From NCBI GenBank assembly GCA_036245805.1, contig BTRK01000002.1, positions 23,305,067 to 23,369,066 on the forward strand: a stretch of 64,000 nt of DNA, read 5' to 3'. The notes under the pieces are model-generated. The model was not told where the DNA came from, did not search any database, and worked only from the letters and a program-made list of their open reading frames with translations. The stretch is from Pristionchus mayeri (lineage: Eukaryota > Nematoda > Chromadorea > Rhabditida > Neodiplogasteridae). The position numbers and the translations under genes were made by a program. Positions 23,060 to 35,141 of the stretch are shown piece after piece (position 1 is the stretch's first letter; each line of letters begins with the position of its first letter).

Positions 23060-24281
23060 ATATCAGGCCTCTCACGAGAGAATCAGGACAAATCGGGCGT
23101 ATGCTGGTACAATGTAAAAAATCGATTTTGAGGTTTCATCATTTCCGGGGGTAATCGATAGCCCTGAATCCGATTTCGAGTTGACTGATGGCCTATGACG
23201 AGTCGCAGCTGCAGCAGCTTGCTGCAACGATTCGACACTCGCACTTTCGCTTCTTTGAAAATGATCTTAAAGTACTTCAATTAGCATGAAATTTGGAGAG
23301 TAGGCATCAATTATGACCTCCTATGAATTCCCCGAGTGATTTCTAGGTAGGTCAAATATGGATGCCTGAGCAGTTTTTGGTGAATAACTTTTTTAGTTCG
23401 AAACAAAGACAGACCAAATTTTTGCATCGTTTAGAGAATTCAATTCTGCATCGACATGATTTTTTTTCAGATTTTTACCATTTGGTAAAAGATGTTTTAC
23501 AAGGTTAAAACTGCGCGTCCTGCGCACGTAAGCGATGGGTGTGAAGGTCGTAAGGAGATAGGCTTCAGCTTCAGAGGTCGTGGGTTCGACTCCTTTGGAC
23601 GGCAAATATGTTTTACTTATTTGAAAAAGTGATTTCATCATTTCAAGTGTTTGCATGTACTTGAGAAGGAGCAATATGCATCTGGTTTGAGAAATCGTGG
23701 AAAATGAACAGAAGCAAACGAGTCAACACAATAAAATGTATAAGAACTATGTTAAATACTTTAAGAAGATAGCAAAACACATTTGCTTACTGGGGGAGTC
23801 GAACCCACGACCTTTGAATCTGAAGCATATCTCCTTACGACCTTCCCGCCCATCGCTTACGTGCGCAGAACGCGCAATTTCGCAGTTTTTGGCTTGTAAA
23901 ACACCTTTTACCAAATGGTAAAAATCTGCAAAAGTTTGGTCTGTCTCTGTTTCGAACTAAAAAAAATATTCAACAAAAATTGCTCAGGCATCCATATTTG
24001 ACCTACCTAAAAATCACTCGGGGAATTCATAGGAGGTCATAATTGATGCCTACTCTCCAAATTTCATGTTATTTGAGGTACTTTAAGATCATTTTCAAAG
24101 AAGCGAAAGTGCGAATGTCGAATCGTTGCAGCAAGCTGCTGCAGCTGCGACTCGTCATAGGCCATCCGTCAACTCGGAATCGGATTCAGGGCTATCGATT
24201 ACCCCGGAAATGATGAAACCTCAAAATCGATTTTCTGAATGTACCAGAGTTGTCCCGCTTCTCTCGTAAGAGGCCTGATAT
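23060..24281. repeat. Foldback element, family 1 (1.2 kb palindrome)
   Basis: The left end ATATCAGGCCTCTCACGAGA pairs with TCTCGTAAGAGGCCTGATAT at the right. The arms are about 600 bases and pair almost to the centre near 23680. Each arm carries the GCAGCTGCAGCAGCTTGCTG block. A tRNA-like segment is also present in each: GGTCGTGGGTTCGACTCC at 23575-23592, with the inverse GGAGTCGAACCCACGACC near 23795. The ends are shared with 257-2534. The two frames inside are mirror images and not genes. Confidence 0.85.
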
Positions 24282-24545
24282 GTGTTTTCAGAACTAAGTG
24301 TTGAAGCTTCGTTTTCTCAGTATTTGTAGATTATGAAGCGCAAAAAATGTTTTTCAACAAAAATAAATATAAATATCAAATAAAAGAGAATAAGGCCGTC
24401 AAAATTGGAGTAAGGATCTGTGGTATTCGTAGGCCCTCTAACTCTGGTATTGCTCCACCATTAGTGCCACCATAAAACGCGTTTCCACCATTAGTGACAC
24501 CATAAAAAATTGAGCGGCTGAGCGCGCAAATCTCCACCATTAGTG

Positions 24546-27500
24546 TAGGGACCGCAGAGGCCCGTCCTTTCTGCCTCCATCACTCTGTACACCACCGATT
24601 TTTGGTGTGTCATACTGTATTATTCTTACGTTTGTATAGCGATGTGATAAACGCATTTGACCTGTTTTGTTTATCAATTTTTGCTCGATATTATCATTTT
24701 CTAGGTCATACTTACCACTATATTGCTAGCGAGACTCATTCTAAATAGATTACATGTTGGTTGGTCGCTTCTTGATTTGGGTTAACCTGCCTAACAGCTC
24801 TCCTAAAATTTTTACCTCATTTTCACTTTTAGTTTTTCGCGATTTTCTCCAATTTTTCGAGTGCACAGTTGAATTGCTACGTTTATTTGACTTCCCCAAC
24901 CCTTCCTCTACCCCGCAAGGGTATGGGTCATGCCCGATTTTCGTTCGCTCAGCCACAACTTAGTCAAAACCGAGAAGATTACGTATTTTTTTGGAAATGT
25001 TCGCGATTTTCTCCAATTTTTCGAGTGCACAGTTGAATTGCTACGTTTATTTGACTTCCCCAACCCTTCCTCTACCTCGCAAGGGTACGGTTCATGCCCG
25101 ATTTTCGTTCGCTCAGCCACAACTTAGTCAAAATCCGAGTTCTGACTTCCAACTTCTGCCCTGATGTATTTCACCATGTTCTCCCCTCCCCTTTTATGTA
25201 CCACCAACATCCTGTTCATCCCCAGAACGACCCGCTCTGTCATGTGTGTGATTTATCCACATATTGATGGGGGTGTTTCTGCGGAGAAGGTGCGGTTTGG
25301 TTGAAAGGCATGAATATTATTCTATTTTAGATGGGCGAATCTAGCTCTAGTCCCTGGGAGGTTAGGCTTCGATCCTTCTCGTGCATACCAAGTGTTGATA
25401 AGTTCACCTACGGCCATTTACTCTACGCCAACTACCACCATGGCGGCAACTCGACACAAACTAGGGCTTTCGTAGCCTCTAGATTAGGTATGAATTGGTA
25501 GTATTGACAATACGAAAAGTTGGAAGTGAAACTCTAACAGTAGGAGGGCGAGGGAAGACCGTTAATTTTATTTAAAGGTGTCGAGAACAATAGAGCGTTC
25601 GGCCAGTGGTTCTCATCAAGACTGGCATACGCGAAGAAGCGAGATGTCGACCTGACCAGGGCCTCAAAGAAGGGAAGCGACAACGATCAGGTGAACAACT
25701 TCCTATCTACGCTTGTTAATCAGAATTCAACGTTTCCTGTAAATAATACATCTTCTCCTGTTTCTCATCAGTCTCCATCCTCATCTTCTCATGACCTAAA
25801 CGGTCCTTCTACTCCTTCTACTGTATCCTCATCTCCCCCTCCTTCAGTTTCTCTTTCTACTCCTCTTGCCATTACATGTTCTCCTGTAGTTTCCTCTGCG
25901 TCCTTAGTCCTGTCTACAATTCTTTCTCCTTCCTCTACGTTTCGCAATCTATCTCTTTCCTCTCCTTGTACGGCTACTTCTTCTCACTATGTCTCATTAC
26001 TCCCGTCTACTTCTCAGTCTATCTTCTCTCACTCTAATTCTACAATAGCTTCCTCTCCATTCCTCACATCTGCCTCACCTTCCTCATCAATTGTACCCTC
26101 TTCACCCTCTAACTTATTTTCTTATCCTATTCATCCTTCTACACCCTCCATTCCGTCACCTCTTTCTTCTCCTCTTCCTCCCAATCAGTTAGCTTATTCT
26201 CCCACTCTCTCATCTTCCCCTTCTTCTACAGTAGGCTCTCATCCCTCTTCCTCCATCCCCCCTCCTACCAAACCTGCCATAATCTCCATTCCAGGTACGA
26301 CTCCTCGGACTAGACCGTCGAGTGTACGTCCTGGAATGCGCCCTGCGGGGAATGCTCCCCCTCCTCCCTCCATCGAGGAAGTGCGGGCATCCTTCCAAGC
26401 ACAGCTCAGTGCTGCCAGGGCGGAAACGCGCAAGGAGAGAAGGCGTCGTAGGGTCGCAGAGGGGAAACTCGACAAGGCTAACCACTTGTTGGGTCTACCC
26501 TCGGGGCGCGCAGCGAAAAGGGGCGGGGCAGTGACCCAGATGGAAATGCTGGGCATTCCTGATGCGAAGCAGGGCGAGGTAATGGACATCATTGCCACTA
26601 TGGCTGGCATCCGTTTCTCACACACCCCAGCAGAGTCGACAGTTCGTGAGTGGGTGCCTGCACTCACCACGATCAATCAGATGTATGCAGCAGAGGCGAT
26701 AGATAAGCAAGAGGGAGGGGGCACGCTTGCGAGGGATGAGACAACTAAGAAGGGCGATCGGATCCAACAGCACGCTGTGATCCTAGGTGGAAACAAGACC
26801 CTCTACCTGGGCTTCACGGCAGTGCTGGACAAGTCTGCACTTGTCGCATTCGACGCTCTTCGGGCAAAAATTGAACAGCTTTCCTCTTTCTCCTCCTCCT
26901 CTCACATCTTCCACTCGTTCGTGCTCAAAATATCGAACCTAATGTCTGATCGTGCTTCTACGGAGACCTTCTTCAATAAGGTCTTCAAGAATGTTCGTGA
27001 CGCATTCCTTGAGCTGAGTGAAGGATGGGAGAGTCTGTCAGAAGAGGAGAAAGAGAATGCGAAATACCTAAGTGTTCATTTTTGCCAGTTGCACGCGATG
27101 GCGAATCTCTTCGGAGTGGTGAACAACGAGCTCGTCGCTCACGAGAGTGAGTCCCGTCGTCATCTAGTGGACTCCTCCTCCGCCGGATTCGCCATCGTTC
27201 TCAAGGAGGTTCGCCCTGATGATCATTACCGCAACCTGCTACCGTATTCAATGTTTTTCCCCTATCTCCCTTTTTCCCCAATCTCCCAAATGTACGGCGG
27301 TTACGGCATCGTATCCTTTTCTACCACCATCCCTCCCACTTTCGAATTATTCAAGGTGGATGGTGCTCTTCTGAAGGCCCTAGTGACTCCCTCCCCCTCC
27401 CTGCTCGCTATCGGAGTGGCTAGCCGAGTCCTCCAGGCGTGCGCATCCTACCTTAGGGACGTCCTCAGCCAGTCTCTGGACGGAGGTGAGTACTGTGACC

Positions 27501-28042
27501 CTAGTGAACCCGTTGCGCAGTGTCTGAAATCTGCTCCGACTACGAACCGAGCAGTGGAGTCGATACCGTAACTGGAGAAAATCGCGAACATTTCCAAAAA
27601 AATACGTAATCTTCTCGGTTTTGACTAAGTTGTGGCTGAGCGAACGAAAATCGGGCATGACCCATACCCTTGCGGGGTAGAGGAAGGGTTGGGGAAGTCA
27701 AATAAACGTAGCAATTCAACTGTGCACTCGAAAAATTGGAGAAAATCGCGAAAAACTAAAAGTGAAAATGAGGTAAAAATTTTAGGAGAGCTGTTAGGCA
27801 GGTTAACCCAAATCAAGAAGCGACCAACCAACATGTAATCTATTTAGAATGAGTCTCGCTAGCAATATAGTGGTAAGTATGACCTAGAAAATGATAATAT
27901 CGAGCAAAAATCGATAAACAAAACAGGTCAAATCCGTTTATCACATCGCTATACAAACGTAAGAATGATACAGTATGACACACCAAAAATCGGTGGTGTA
28001 CAGAGTGATGGAGGCAGAAAGGACGGGCGTCTGCGGTCCCTA
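24546..28042 (+). mobile_element. 3.5-kb DNA transposon of unplaced superfamily
   Basis: Terminal inverted repeats start TAGGGACCGCAGAGGCCCGT on the left, and ACGGGCGTCTGCGGTCCCTA closes the right. They run nearly 470 bases inward with few mismatches. Within the left repeat a ~130-bp unit (with TTTTTCGAGTGCACAGTTGA and CGCAAGGGTA-GG) is present twice in tandem (24837-24966 and 25006-25133); the right end carries matching units at about 27570-27760. One intact spliced gene (25331-27571) lies between. The TAGGG start resembles hAT ends, but no 8-bp target duplication is apparent. The flanks are themselves repetitive (CCACCATTAGTG). Confidence 0.85.
25331..27571 (+). CDS. Putative transposase of the 3.5-kb element
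   Basis: Two exons: 25331-~25489 (MGESSSSPWEVRLRSF...) and 25578-27571, joined across a gtatga...aaag intron in phase; about 716 residues. In order: a short N-terminal domain (FTYGHLLYANYHHGG; NNRAFGQWFSSRLAYAKK), a ~200-residue Ser/Thr/Pro-rich linker, a basic coiled-coil stretch (ARAETRKERRRRRVAEGKL), then a conserved-looking core: LARDETTKKGDRIQQHAV, FTAVLDKSALVAFDALRAK, ISNLMSDRASTETFFNKVF and YLSVHFCQLHAMANLFG. Acidic residues in DETTKK and MSDRAST and the HFCQLH motif would suit an RNase-H-like transposase. I cannot assign a known superfamily. The frame is intact and the element's ends are well preserved, so it may be recent. Confidence 0.7.
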
Positions 28043-29352
28043 CATAAACTCTACCATTAGATTACCAACTGGTGTCACTAATGTAGGGAGCGCAGGCGGA
28101 TTTCTTCAAAATGCTTCTAAAATAAAATGCGCATGGAATCCAATGACTTAGGAGCTGCCGATTCTATTTCAAAAAGAAAAATTTAAAAATTTTGCGAAAT
28201 AATTTAATTAAGCGAGTTTACAAAATTAACGCTGGGGCTAGAGTACCGTACCCCTGAGACTAGGGCCTTGCCTGAATCAGCTACTGACTATTTTCTCAAT
28301 GTATTTTATTTACACGGCATTTTGCGTACACACAAAACCAAGACTCCGCCCACTACACCACCGCCATGTTGCGGCATGGTGCGCGCACCTGGCCGCCGTA
28401 CACAAAACCGGAGCCGGGAAAAAGTCATCGCAGAAACCCTGATATCGATTGAAATTATCGATTTATTTTTGGTCCTATGCCGACACCCCTTGTGCAATGT
28501 TAATGGGTACGGTAGCATTCAAATTTTTAATTATTCCCTCTTTGGTGTGAACAAAAGTCGGCGGGTGCGTTTGGGGGTCTGTAAGTCGTTTCGTCAACCT
28601 GCAATTCGGACCGCGAAATGCCGTGATTTATTATTTTTCTTTATTTAGAAAAAAATAAATTATATAAAAATATGTTTTTGAATGCATTTAAGGGTCATTT
28701 TGTGAAATAGAGACCAGGAAAATCATTTATCACCGAGGTTTAATGACAATTCGGGAACAGGACGTTTCAAGGCTTAAAATCGATACAACGTCCTTCCGTT
28801 ACTTGTCCGGTAGAAAAACAGTACACCAATATGTGCGGTAGAGTCCATAGAATCACATCAGCAAGGAAAATAGCACCGGACAAGCAACGGAAAGGAGATA
28901 TCGATCGATAAAAGCGAACTTCTGAAAAGACGCAGGTTGCAAGGTTAACAATCGATACAACGTCCTTCCATCACGTGTCCGGTGGAAAAGCAATACACCA
29001 ATATGCGCGGTAGAGTCCATAGAATCACATCAGTAAGGAAAATAGCACCGGACACGCGACGGAAAGGGGATATCGATCGAATAAGTACAAACTTGAACAG
29101 GCTTTTGTTAATCATCTTGGAAATGCAAATATGTAAGCCAAAAGAGGTCAAAATCTTTCATGAAGGTAATTGAGACCTGCGGAACGTATACATAAATCAA
29201 AAATTACTTTTATTAAATGCAGAAGTTGGGAAAACATTTAAAAAACGCAATTTCGAAACCAGAAACTGTGAAACGGATCGCGAAGTGAAACGGGACCCCA
29301 AGAGTTTTGGATACTGTAATCGTGAATTCTGAAATGACGGGAGTCTGCGGTC
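28043..29352. other. Repeat-derived stretch with TAGGGACCGCAGA-like ends
   Basis: GTAGGGAGCGCAGGCGGAT at 28083 and GGGAGTCTGCGGTCCCTA at 29339-29356 resemble, in opposite orientation, the ends of the 3.5-kb transposon. This interval may therefore be a non-autonomous relative. Inside, a ~100-bp unit with GTCCTTCC-TCAC-TGTCCGGT...CGGAAAGG-GATATCGATCGA is directly repeated (28780-28910 and 28955-29080). No gene supported. Confidence 0.4.
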
Positions 29353-31467
29353 CCTAACCTAACGTTATACAAGAGGTCATGAAATTATACTGTAGAAACT
29401 CGTTCCAACGATGAAATTGTAAAGACGCTGTATTTTAATTATTCTGAATATTTTGAACATTATTTTTGTCGTACAAGAATCAGTAGTGCCGATTCCATAG
29501 TTTCAATACATTGGAAACTATATTTACAGTTTTAAAACAATACCTATTGCGCTTGCTAGATATTTATACGAATGTCGTCCTCAGAGAAAATGAATGTCGA
29601 ATTTGCAATACCGTAATCTCTGGTTCTCAGTGTTTCTTCAAGGTGCCTAGAATAATTTCCGTATTTGTAATTATAACTGATAATTAGTGGTTGCTAGAGT
29701 GCTATTCACAAGTAAAAACCATACAGTAAATGGTTTTGCGTGACTTCAATAAAAATCAGCTACTTCAGTTTGTGATAATTTGGAGTGAAGGGGTGACTTG
29801 AGATGCGCTCCACTTGGACTGAAAGCGTCGGCATTTTGACTTATGTTTATTATTGTTTTTCTCTTTAGTTGATCATTATTTTTTAAAACTAAAGATATAA
29901 GTCGGAATGCAGTGGGCTGTCACGCAATGTATAACTTGATAGCCTTGATGACTTATGCAAATGAATAAAGTAAGACTATCGCTCGATAGCTCCAGAGTAG
30001 ATCTCCAACAATGACTAAGGGGTACAAGACGTGAAAGTTGGCAAAATTAGCATATTGTGACGACAAAAACAGTTTTTCGCATGAAACTATGTGAAGACAT
30101 TATTTCCGCACGGAGCGCAAGAACTTGTTTGTAGATATCTCTATTACGAACCGATTGCAAAAAATCCGCTCGCTGTATGTCAAAAACTGACCGAAATACG
30201 GCCTTCCAACGCAGTAGGTCATAACTCCGTTCAACATGCAAATTTCGAAAATGAAGTGGATAGGCGGCTTCCCTCGCCCTCACTTTGGTCAGTCCTACAG
30301 TTTATATCGACATCGTGATCCAAAATTTTTTTGTCGCAAGGGGTCTCATTTTCCTACATTTTTTACAGGAGATTCGTGATATCATAAGCAATAAAATTCA
30401 ATATAAAGTAAGAAAAATAAATATGAACATTATTTTGCTAAGTCGATTACATGTATGACCCAACTCACCGACACAACTCATCATTCCCAATTCAATTTTG
30501 AAAGCTCTGAAAAATGTAGGGTAATATAACAGTAAGTATTCTTCTGAAAAAGTAAACTACTTCGAGTACTGAGGTAAATTACTTTTGAAGGTAGGGTTTG
30601 AGCAATCTAACAAGTAACTTACTTTTTCTGGACCGATTTTTCGCGCAAAAAAGTAAGTTACTCATAAATTTAAGTCATTTGCCTGCTACTTACTTTTTCA
30701 CTACAACATTGTTACTCAATTAAAAAGTAGCAATTGAGGCAACTTACAGCAGTACTCGAAGTAGTTTACTTTTTATTCTTACTGTAATATTACCCGATAA
30801 AACCAGAGAGAGCTTACACTACACCACGATGGGCGGAGCATAGAGAAATAGGCTCATACTCATTGGAATTGAAATATATTATAATTCTAGTGGCGCTATT
30901 CTCTTTCCGCACCATCGATAACCCCATCCCATATAATATCAGAATTTTAGAAAAAAATTGAAATTTTGAGTGGAACACCCTATCACGCGTGTCGCGTAAG
31001 ATTCGAATAAACCCTGGTACATTGGAAAAGTCGATATTGGGCTCTGAGCAGTTTTGAATAGCCCATATGGTCCCTCAACAGAAATAATCAAATTTTGTTC
31101 CATATCTCCGTCTTCGACGATGTGAGACGAAGTCAAAGTCGACGGCTTCCGAAATTACCATGTTTGGAGGCATGATGCTCGGCCTACAGGGGGTCTGGTA
31201 ATGCGAAAAGAAAATTTCCCGCACCAAATTTCACGGAGAATAAGCCTGTGCTTTCGGTTCATCGATATGATCATTAGTATTTTCATAAATCGATTAACAT
31301 TATTGATTTTACTGCAATTTCGTACCAAGGCTGTTTTTCAGCCCAATCGATAGAGCTCGGAAAGACGAATCGAATGGCATGCTGAATGCATATGCAACTC
31401 GCGCACTAAAGATGTCAAAATCGCGAAATTAGGTTTTCACTTAAACCCGATTCATGAATTTTGACCT
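29353..31467 (+). repeat. ~2.1-kb repeat, copy 1
   Basis: Begins with TAACCTAACGTTATACAAGA and runs to GATTCATGAATTTTGACC. It is repeated nearly identically in tandem (31468-33600) and after the second gap (62571-64000); its first ~180 bases also occur inverted at 1256-1432. A minus-strand frame of 78 codons (30047-30283 here) is preserved in all copies (NLHVERSYDLLRWKAVFRSV), differing at its start through a 1-base indel. I do not recognise it, and conservation may simply reflect recent copying. No transposase seen. Confidence 0.85.
30529..30795. repeat. Palindromic MITE-like insertion inside the 2.1-kb repeat
   Basis: GGGTAATATAACAGTAAG on the left pairs with CTTACTGTAATATTACCC on the right. 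AAGTAAACTACTTCGAGTAC and its inverse sit just inside. It is present at the same place in each copy of the large repeat, so it was inserted before the copies spread. Confidence 0.7.
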
Positions 31468-33600
31468 TCAATACATTGGAAACTATATTTACAGTTTTAA
31501 AACAATACCTATTGCGCTTGCTAGATATTTATACGAATGTCGTCCTCAGAGAAAATGAATGTCGAATTTGCAATACCGTAATCTCTGGTTCTCAGTGTTT
31601 CTTCAAGGTGCCTAGAATAATTTCCGTATTTGTAATTATAACTGATAATTAGTGGTTGCTAGAGTGCTATTCACAAGTAAAAACCATACAGATATTTATA
31701 CGAATGTCGTCCTCAGAGAAAATGAATGTCGAATTTGCAATACCGTAATCTCTGGTTCTCAGTGTTTCTTCAAGGTGCCTAGAATAATTTCCGTATTTGT
31801 AATTATAACTGATAATTAGTGGTTGCTAGAGTGCTATTCACAAGTAAAAACCATACAGTAAATGGTTTTGCGTGACTTCAATAAAAATCAGCTACTTCAG
31901 TTTGTGATAATTTGGAGTGAAGGGGTGACTTGAGATGCGCTCCACTTGGACTGAAAGCGTCGGCATTTTGACTTATGTTTATTATTGTTTTTCTCTTTAG
32001 TTGATCATTATTTTTTAAAACTAAAGATATAAGTCGGAATGCAGTGGGCTGTCACGCAATGTATAACTTGATAGCCTTGATGACTTATGCAAATGAATAA
32101 AGTAAGACTATCGCTCGATAGCTCCAGAGTAGATCTCCAACAATGACTAAGGGGTACAAGACGTGAAAGTTGGCAAAATTAGCATATTGTGACGACAAAA
32201 ACAGTTTTTCGCATGAAACTATGTGAAGACATTATTTCCGCACGGAGCGCAAGAACTTGTTTGTAGATATCTCTATTACGAACCGATTGCAAAAAATCCG
32301 CTCGCTGTATGTCAAAAACTGACCGAAATACGGCCTTCCAACGCAGTAGGTCATAACTCCGTTCAACATGCAAATTTCGAAAAATGAAGTGGATAGGCGG
32401 CTTCCTCGCCCTCACTTTGGTCAGTCCTACAGTTTATATCGACATCGTGATCCAAAATTTTTTTTGTCGCAAGGGGTCTCATTTCCTACATTTTTTACAG
32501 GAGATTCGTGATATCATAAGCAATAAAATTCAATATAAAGTAAGAAAAATAAATATGAACATTATTTTGCTAAGTCGATTACATGTATGACCCAACTCAC
32601 CGACACAACTCATCATTCCCAATTCAATTTTGAAAGCTCTGAAAAATGTAGGGTAATATAACAGTAAGTATTCTTCTGAAAAAGTAAACTACTTCGAGTA
32701 CTGAGGTAAATTACTTTTTGAAGGTAGGGTTTGAGCAATCTAACAAGTAACTTACTTTTTCTGGACCGATTTTTCGCGCAAAAAAGTAAGTTACTCATAA
32801 ATTTAAGTCATTTGCCTGCTACTTACTTTTTCACTACAACATTGTTACTCAATTAAAAAGTAGCAATTGAGGCAACTTACAGCAGTACTCGAAGTAGTTT
32901 ACTTTTTATTCTTACTGTAATATTACCCGATAAAACCAGAGAGAGCTTACACTACACCACGATGGGCGGAGCATAGAGAAATAGGCTCATACTCATTGGA
33001 ATTGAAATATATTATAATTCTAGTGGCGCTATTCTCTTTCCGCACCATCGATAACCCCATCCCATATAATATCAGAATTTTAGAAAAAAATTGAAATTTT
33101 GAGTGGAACACCCTATCACGCGTGTCGCGTAAGATTCGAATAAACCCTGGTACATTGGAAAAGTCGATATTGGGCTCTGAGCAGTTTTGAATAGCCCATA
33201 TGGTCCCTCAACAGAAATAATCAAATTTTGTTCCATATCTCCGTCTTCGACGATGTGAGACGAAGTCAAAGTCGACGGCTTCCGAAATTTACCATGTTTG
33301 GAGGCATGATGCTCGGCCTACAGGGGGTCTGGTAATGCGAAAAGAAAATTTCCCGCACCAAATTTCACGGAGAATAAGCCTGTGCTTTCGGTTCATCGAT
33401 ATGATCATTAGTATTTTCATAAATCGATTAACATTATTGATTTTACTGCAATTTCGTACCAAGGCTGTTTTTCAGCCCAATCGATAGAGCTCGGAAAGAC
33501 GAATCGAATGGCATGCTGAATGCATATGCAACTCGCGCACTAAAGATGTCAAAATCGCGAAATTAGGTTTTCACTTAAACCCGATTCATGAATTTTGACC
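31468..33600 (+). repeat. ~2.1-kb repeat, copies 2 (partial) and 3
   Basis: At 31468 the unit restarts at TTCAATACATTGGAAACTA (its position 29503). It runs to 31690 and restarts again at GATATTTATACGAATGTCG (position 29549), continuing to about 33600. This gives a short extra tandem piece of about 220 bp followed by a nearly full copy. Identity to copy 1 is very high, with single-base indels in A/T runs. The step pattern suggests unequal exchange or an assembly artefact. Confidence 0.85.
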
Positions 33601-34755
33601 CTCTGGCAGTCGGTCTCGCCTTTTGATCTACCCTCGTATCTCGCCCTTGAGATTGATTTGCTTTTCGCTTTCGGTAAGATGAAGTATATTGCATAATTTC
33701 TAAAAAAAAATCAATCACATTAACTTTATTTGAATCATAAATACGACCCCGTGTGCCTCACAATCGTGCAAAACCCCACACTGTCCCCTGGCAGTTCTCT
33801 CACCTCCCCGTACTCTCAACACGCACACATCATCGCCAGTACCCCCGGGAAAGTGGATTCCTTCACTTGTACTGTGAGAATAGAAAGCGTAGTCCGTGGT
33901 GTGGTGGGCGAGATTTAGTATATTTGTTTCTAAGTATACGTGGAACATTTTTCCTCCGCGTTCCGCATATATTTAGAAACAAATGTACTAAATCTCGCCC
34001 ACCACACCACGGACTACGCTTTCTATTCTCACAGTATTGATGCGTAGTATTCAAATACATGTTTGCTTACATTAGTTAGAGACGTTCACCGGTAAGGGTA
34101 CTAGTGGAAAGCGTCCAAGTATCTAATGGTGTTGACGCACTTCGCAAGCGCCGGGGTCTCATCACTCGTAGAGAAGCGGTGGGGGTTTTTGATTGCAAAA
34201 TACATCACCAGAAGTACTCAGGACTTCATAAAAACATTGAAAAAGAAATTTAAAAACGAACAAATTCGAACCTGCGGTCGCTGGGCAACGCCCTTAGAAC
34301 ACAACCCACTGGATGTAGAGCACATGGATACAAAGGCGACAGGAACTTCCACAGGGTCACCAAGCGTCAAACAGGCGTAAATGCAAATCTAATTTCGCGA
34401 TTTTGACATCTTTATTGCGCGAGTTGCATATGCATTCAGCATATCATTCGATTCGCCTTTTCGAGCTCTATCGATTGAGCTTAAAAACAGCCTTGGTACG
34501 AAATTGCAGTAAAAATCAATAATTTTAATCGATTTATGAAAATACTAATGATCATATCGATGAACCGAAAGCACAGGCTTATTCTTCGTAAAATTTGGTG
34601 CGGGAAATTTTCTTTTCGCGTTATCAGACCCCCTGTAGGCCGAGCATCATGCTTCCAAACATGTCAAATTTCGGAAGCCGTCGACTTTGACGACGTCTCA
34701 CATCGTCGAAGACGGAGATATGGAACAAAACTTGATGATTTCTGTTGAGGGACCA
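33210..34755. repeat. Large foldback built on the end of the 2.1-kb repeat
   Basis: Bases about 33210-33580 reappear inverted at about 34394-34755 (GGGTCTGGTAATGCG versus CGCGTTATCAGACCC; CTGAATGCATATGCAACTCG and inverse). About 800 bp of other sequence, including a hairpin element, separates the arms. The 2.1-kb family thus appears to end in head-to-head copies here. Confidence 0.75.
33872..34034. mobile_element. 163-bp hairpin MITE, TA-flanked
   Basis: Near-perfect palindrome: CTGTGAGAATAGAAAGCGTA on the left and TACGCTTTCTATTCTCACAG on the right, paired for about 65 bases with a short loop (AAGTATACGTGGAACATTTT area). TA flanks both ends (33870-33871, 34035-34036), as expected for Tc1/mariner-mobilised MITEs. 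It sits between the arms of the larger foldback. Confidence 0.85.
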
Positions 34756-35098
34756 TAGGAACTCTCGGAAAACGCTCACAGTTCCAGTGGTCAAAAAATG
34801 TACCAGGCTGTCCGCAATTCTATGCGAGTCTTGCGCGACACGTGCTATACTACAATGATATTACAATTCGACACACGATTTGATCCAACTCAAACAATTG
34901 GTTACTGTAGTTCCTCGAACATTTATCATTTTTTTTATTAATCTCCGTATTTTTTGTATTAGTCATATTTTTTAAAGTTTCTTTTTGCATGTTCGATTCC
35001 GCATACCTGAGTATATTCGACCGCTTTGCGTAAGCGCGGAGGGAAGAGTTCATCAGTCTAAAAAGATATGACTTATACTTATCTGCTTGGGTTTCTAC

Positions 35099-35141
<43 letters not shown>

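Noticed and set aside
23575..23592. Possible tRNA gene from a GGTCGTGGGTTCGACTCC T-arm-like string
   Set aside because: I could not form acceptor, D and anticodon stems around it, and it exists as a mirror pair in a foldback. Treated as tRNA-derived repeat.
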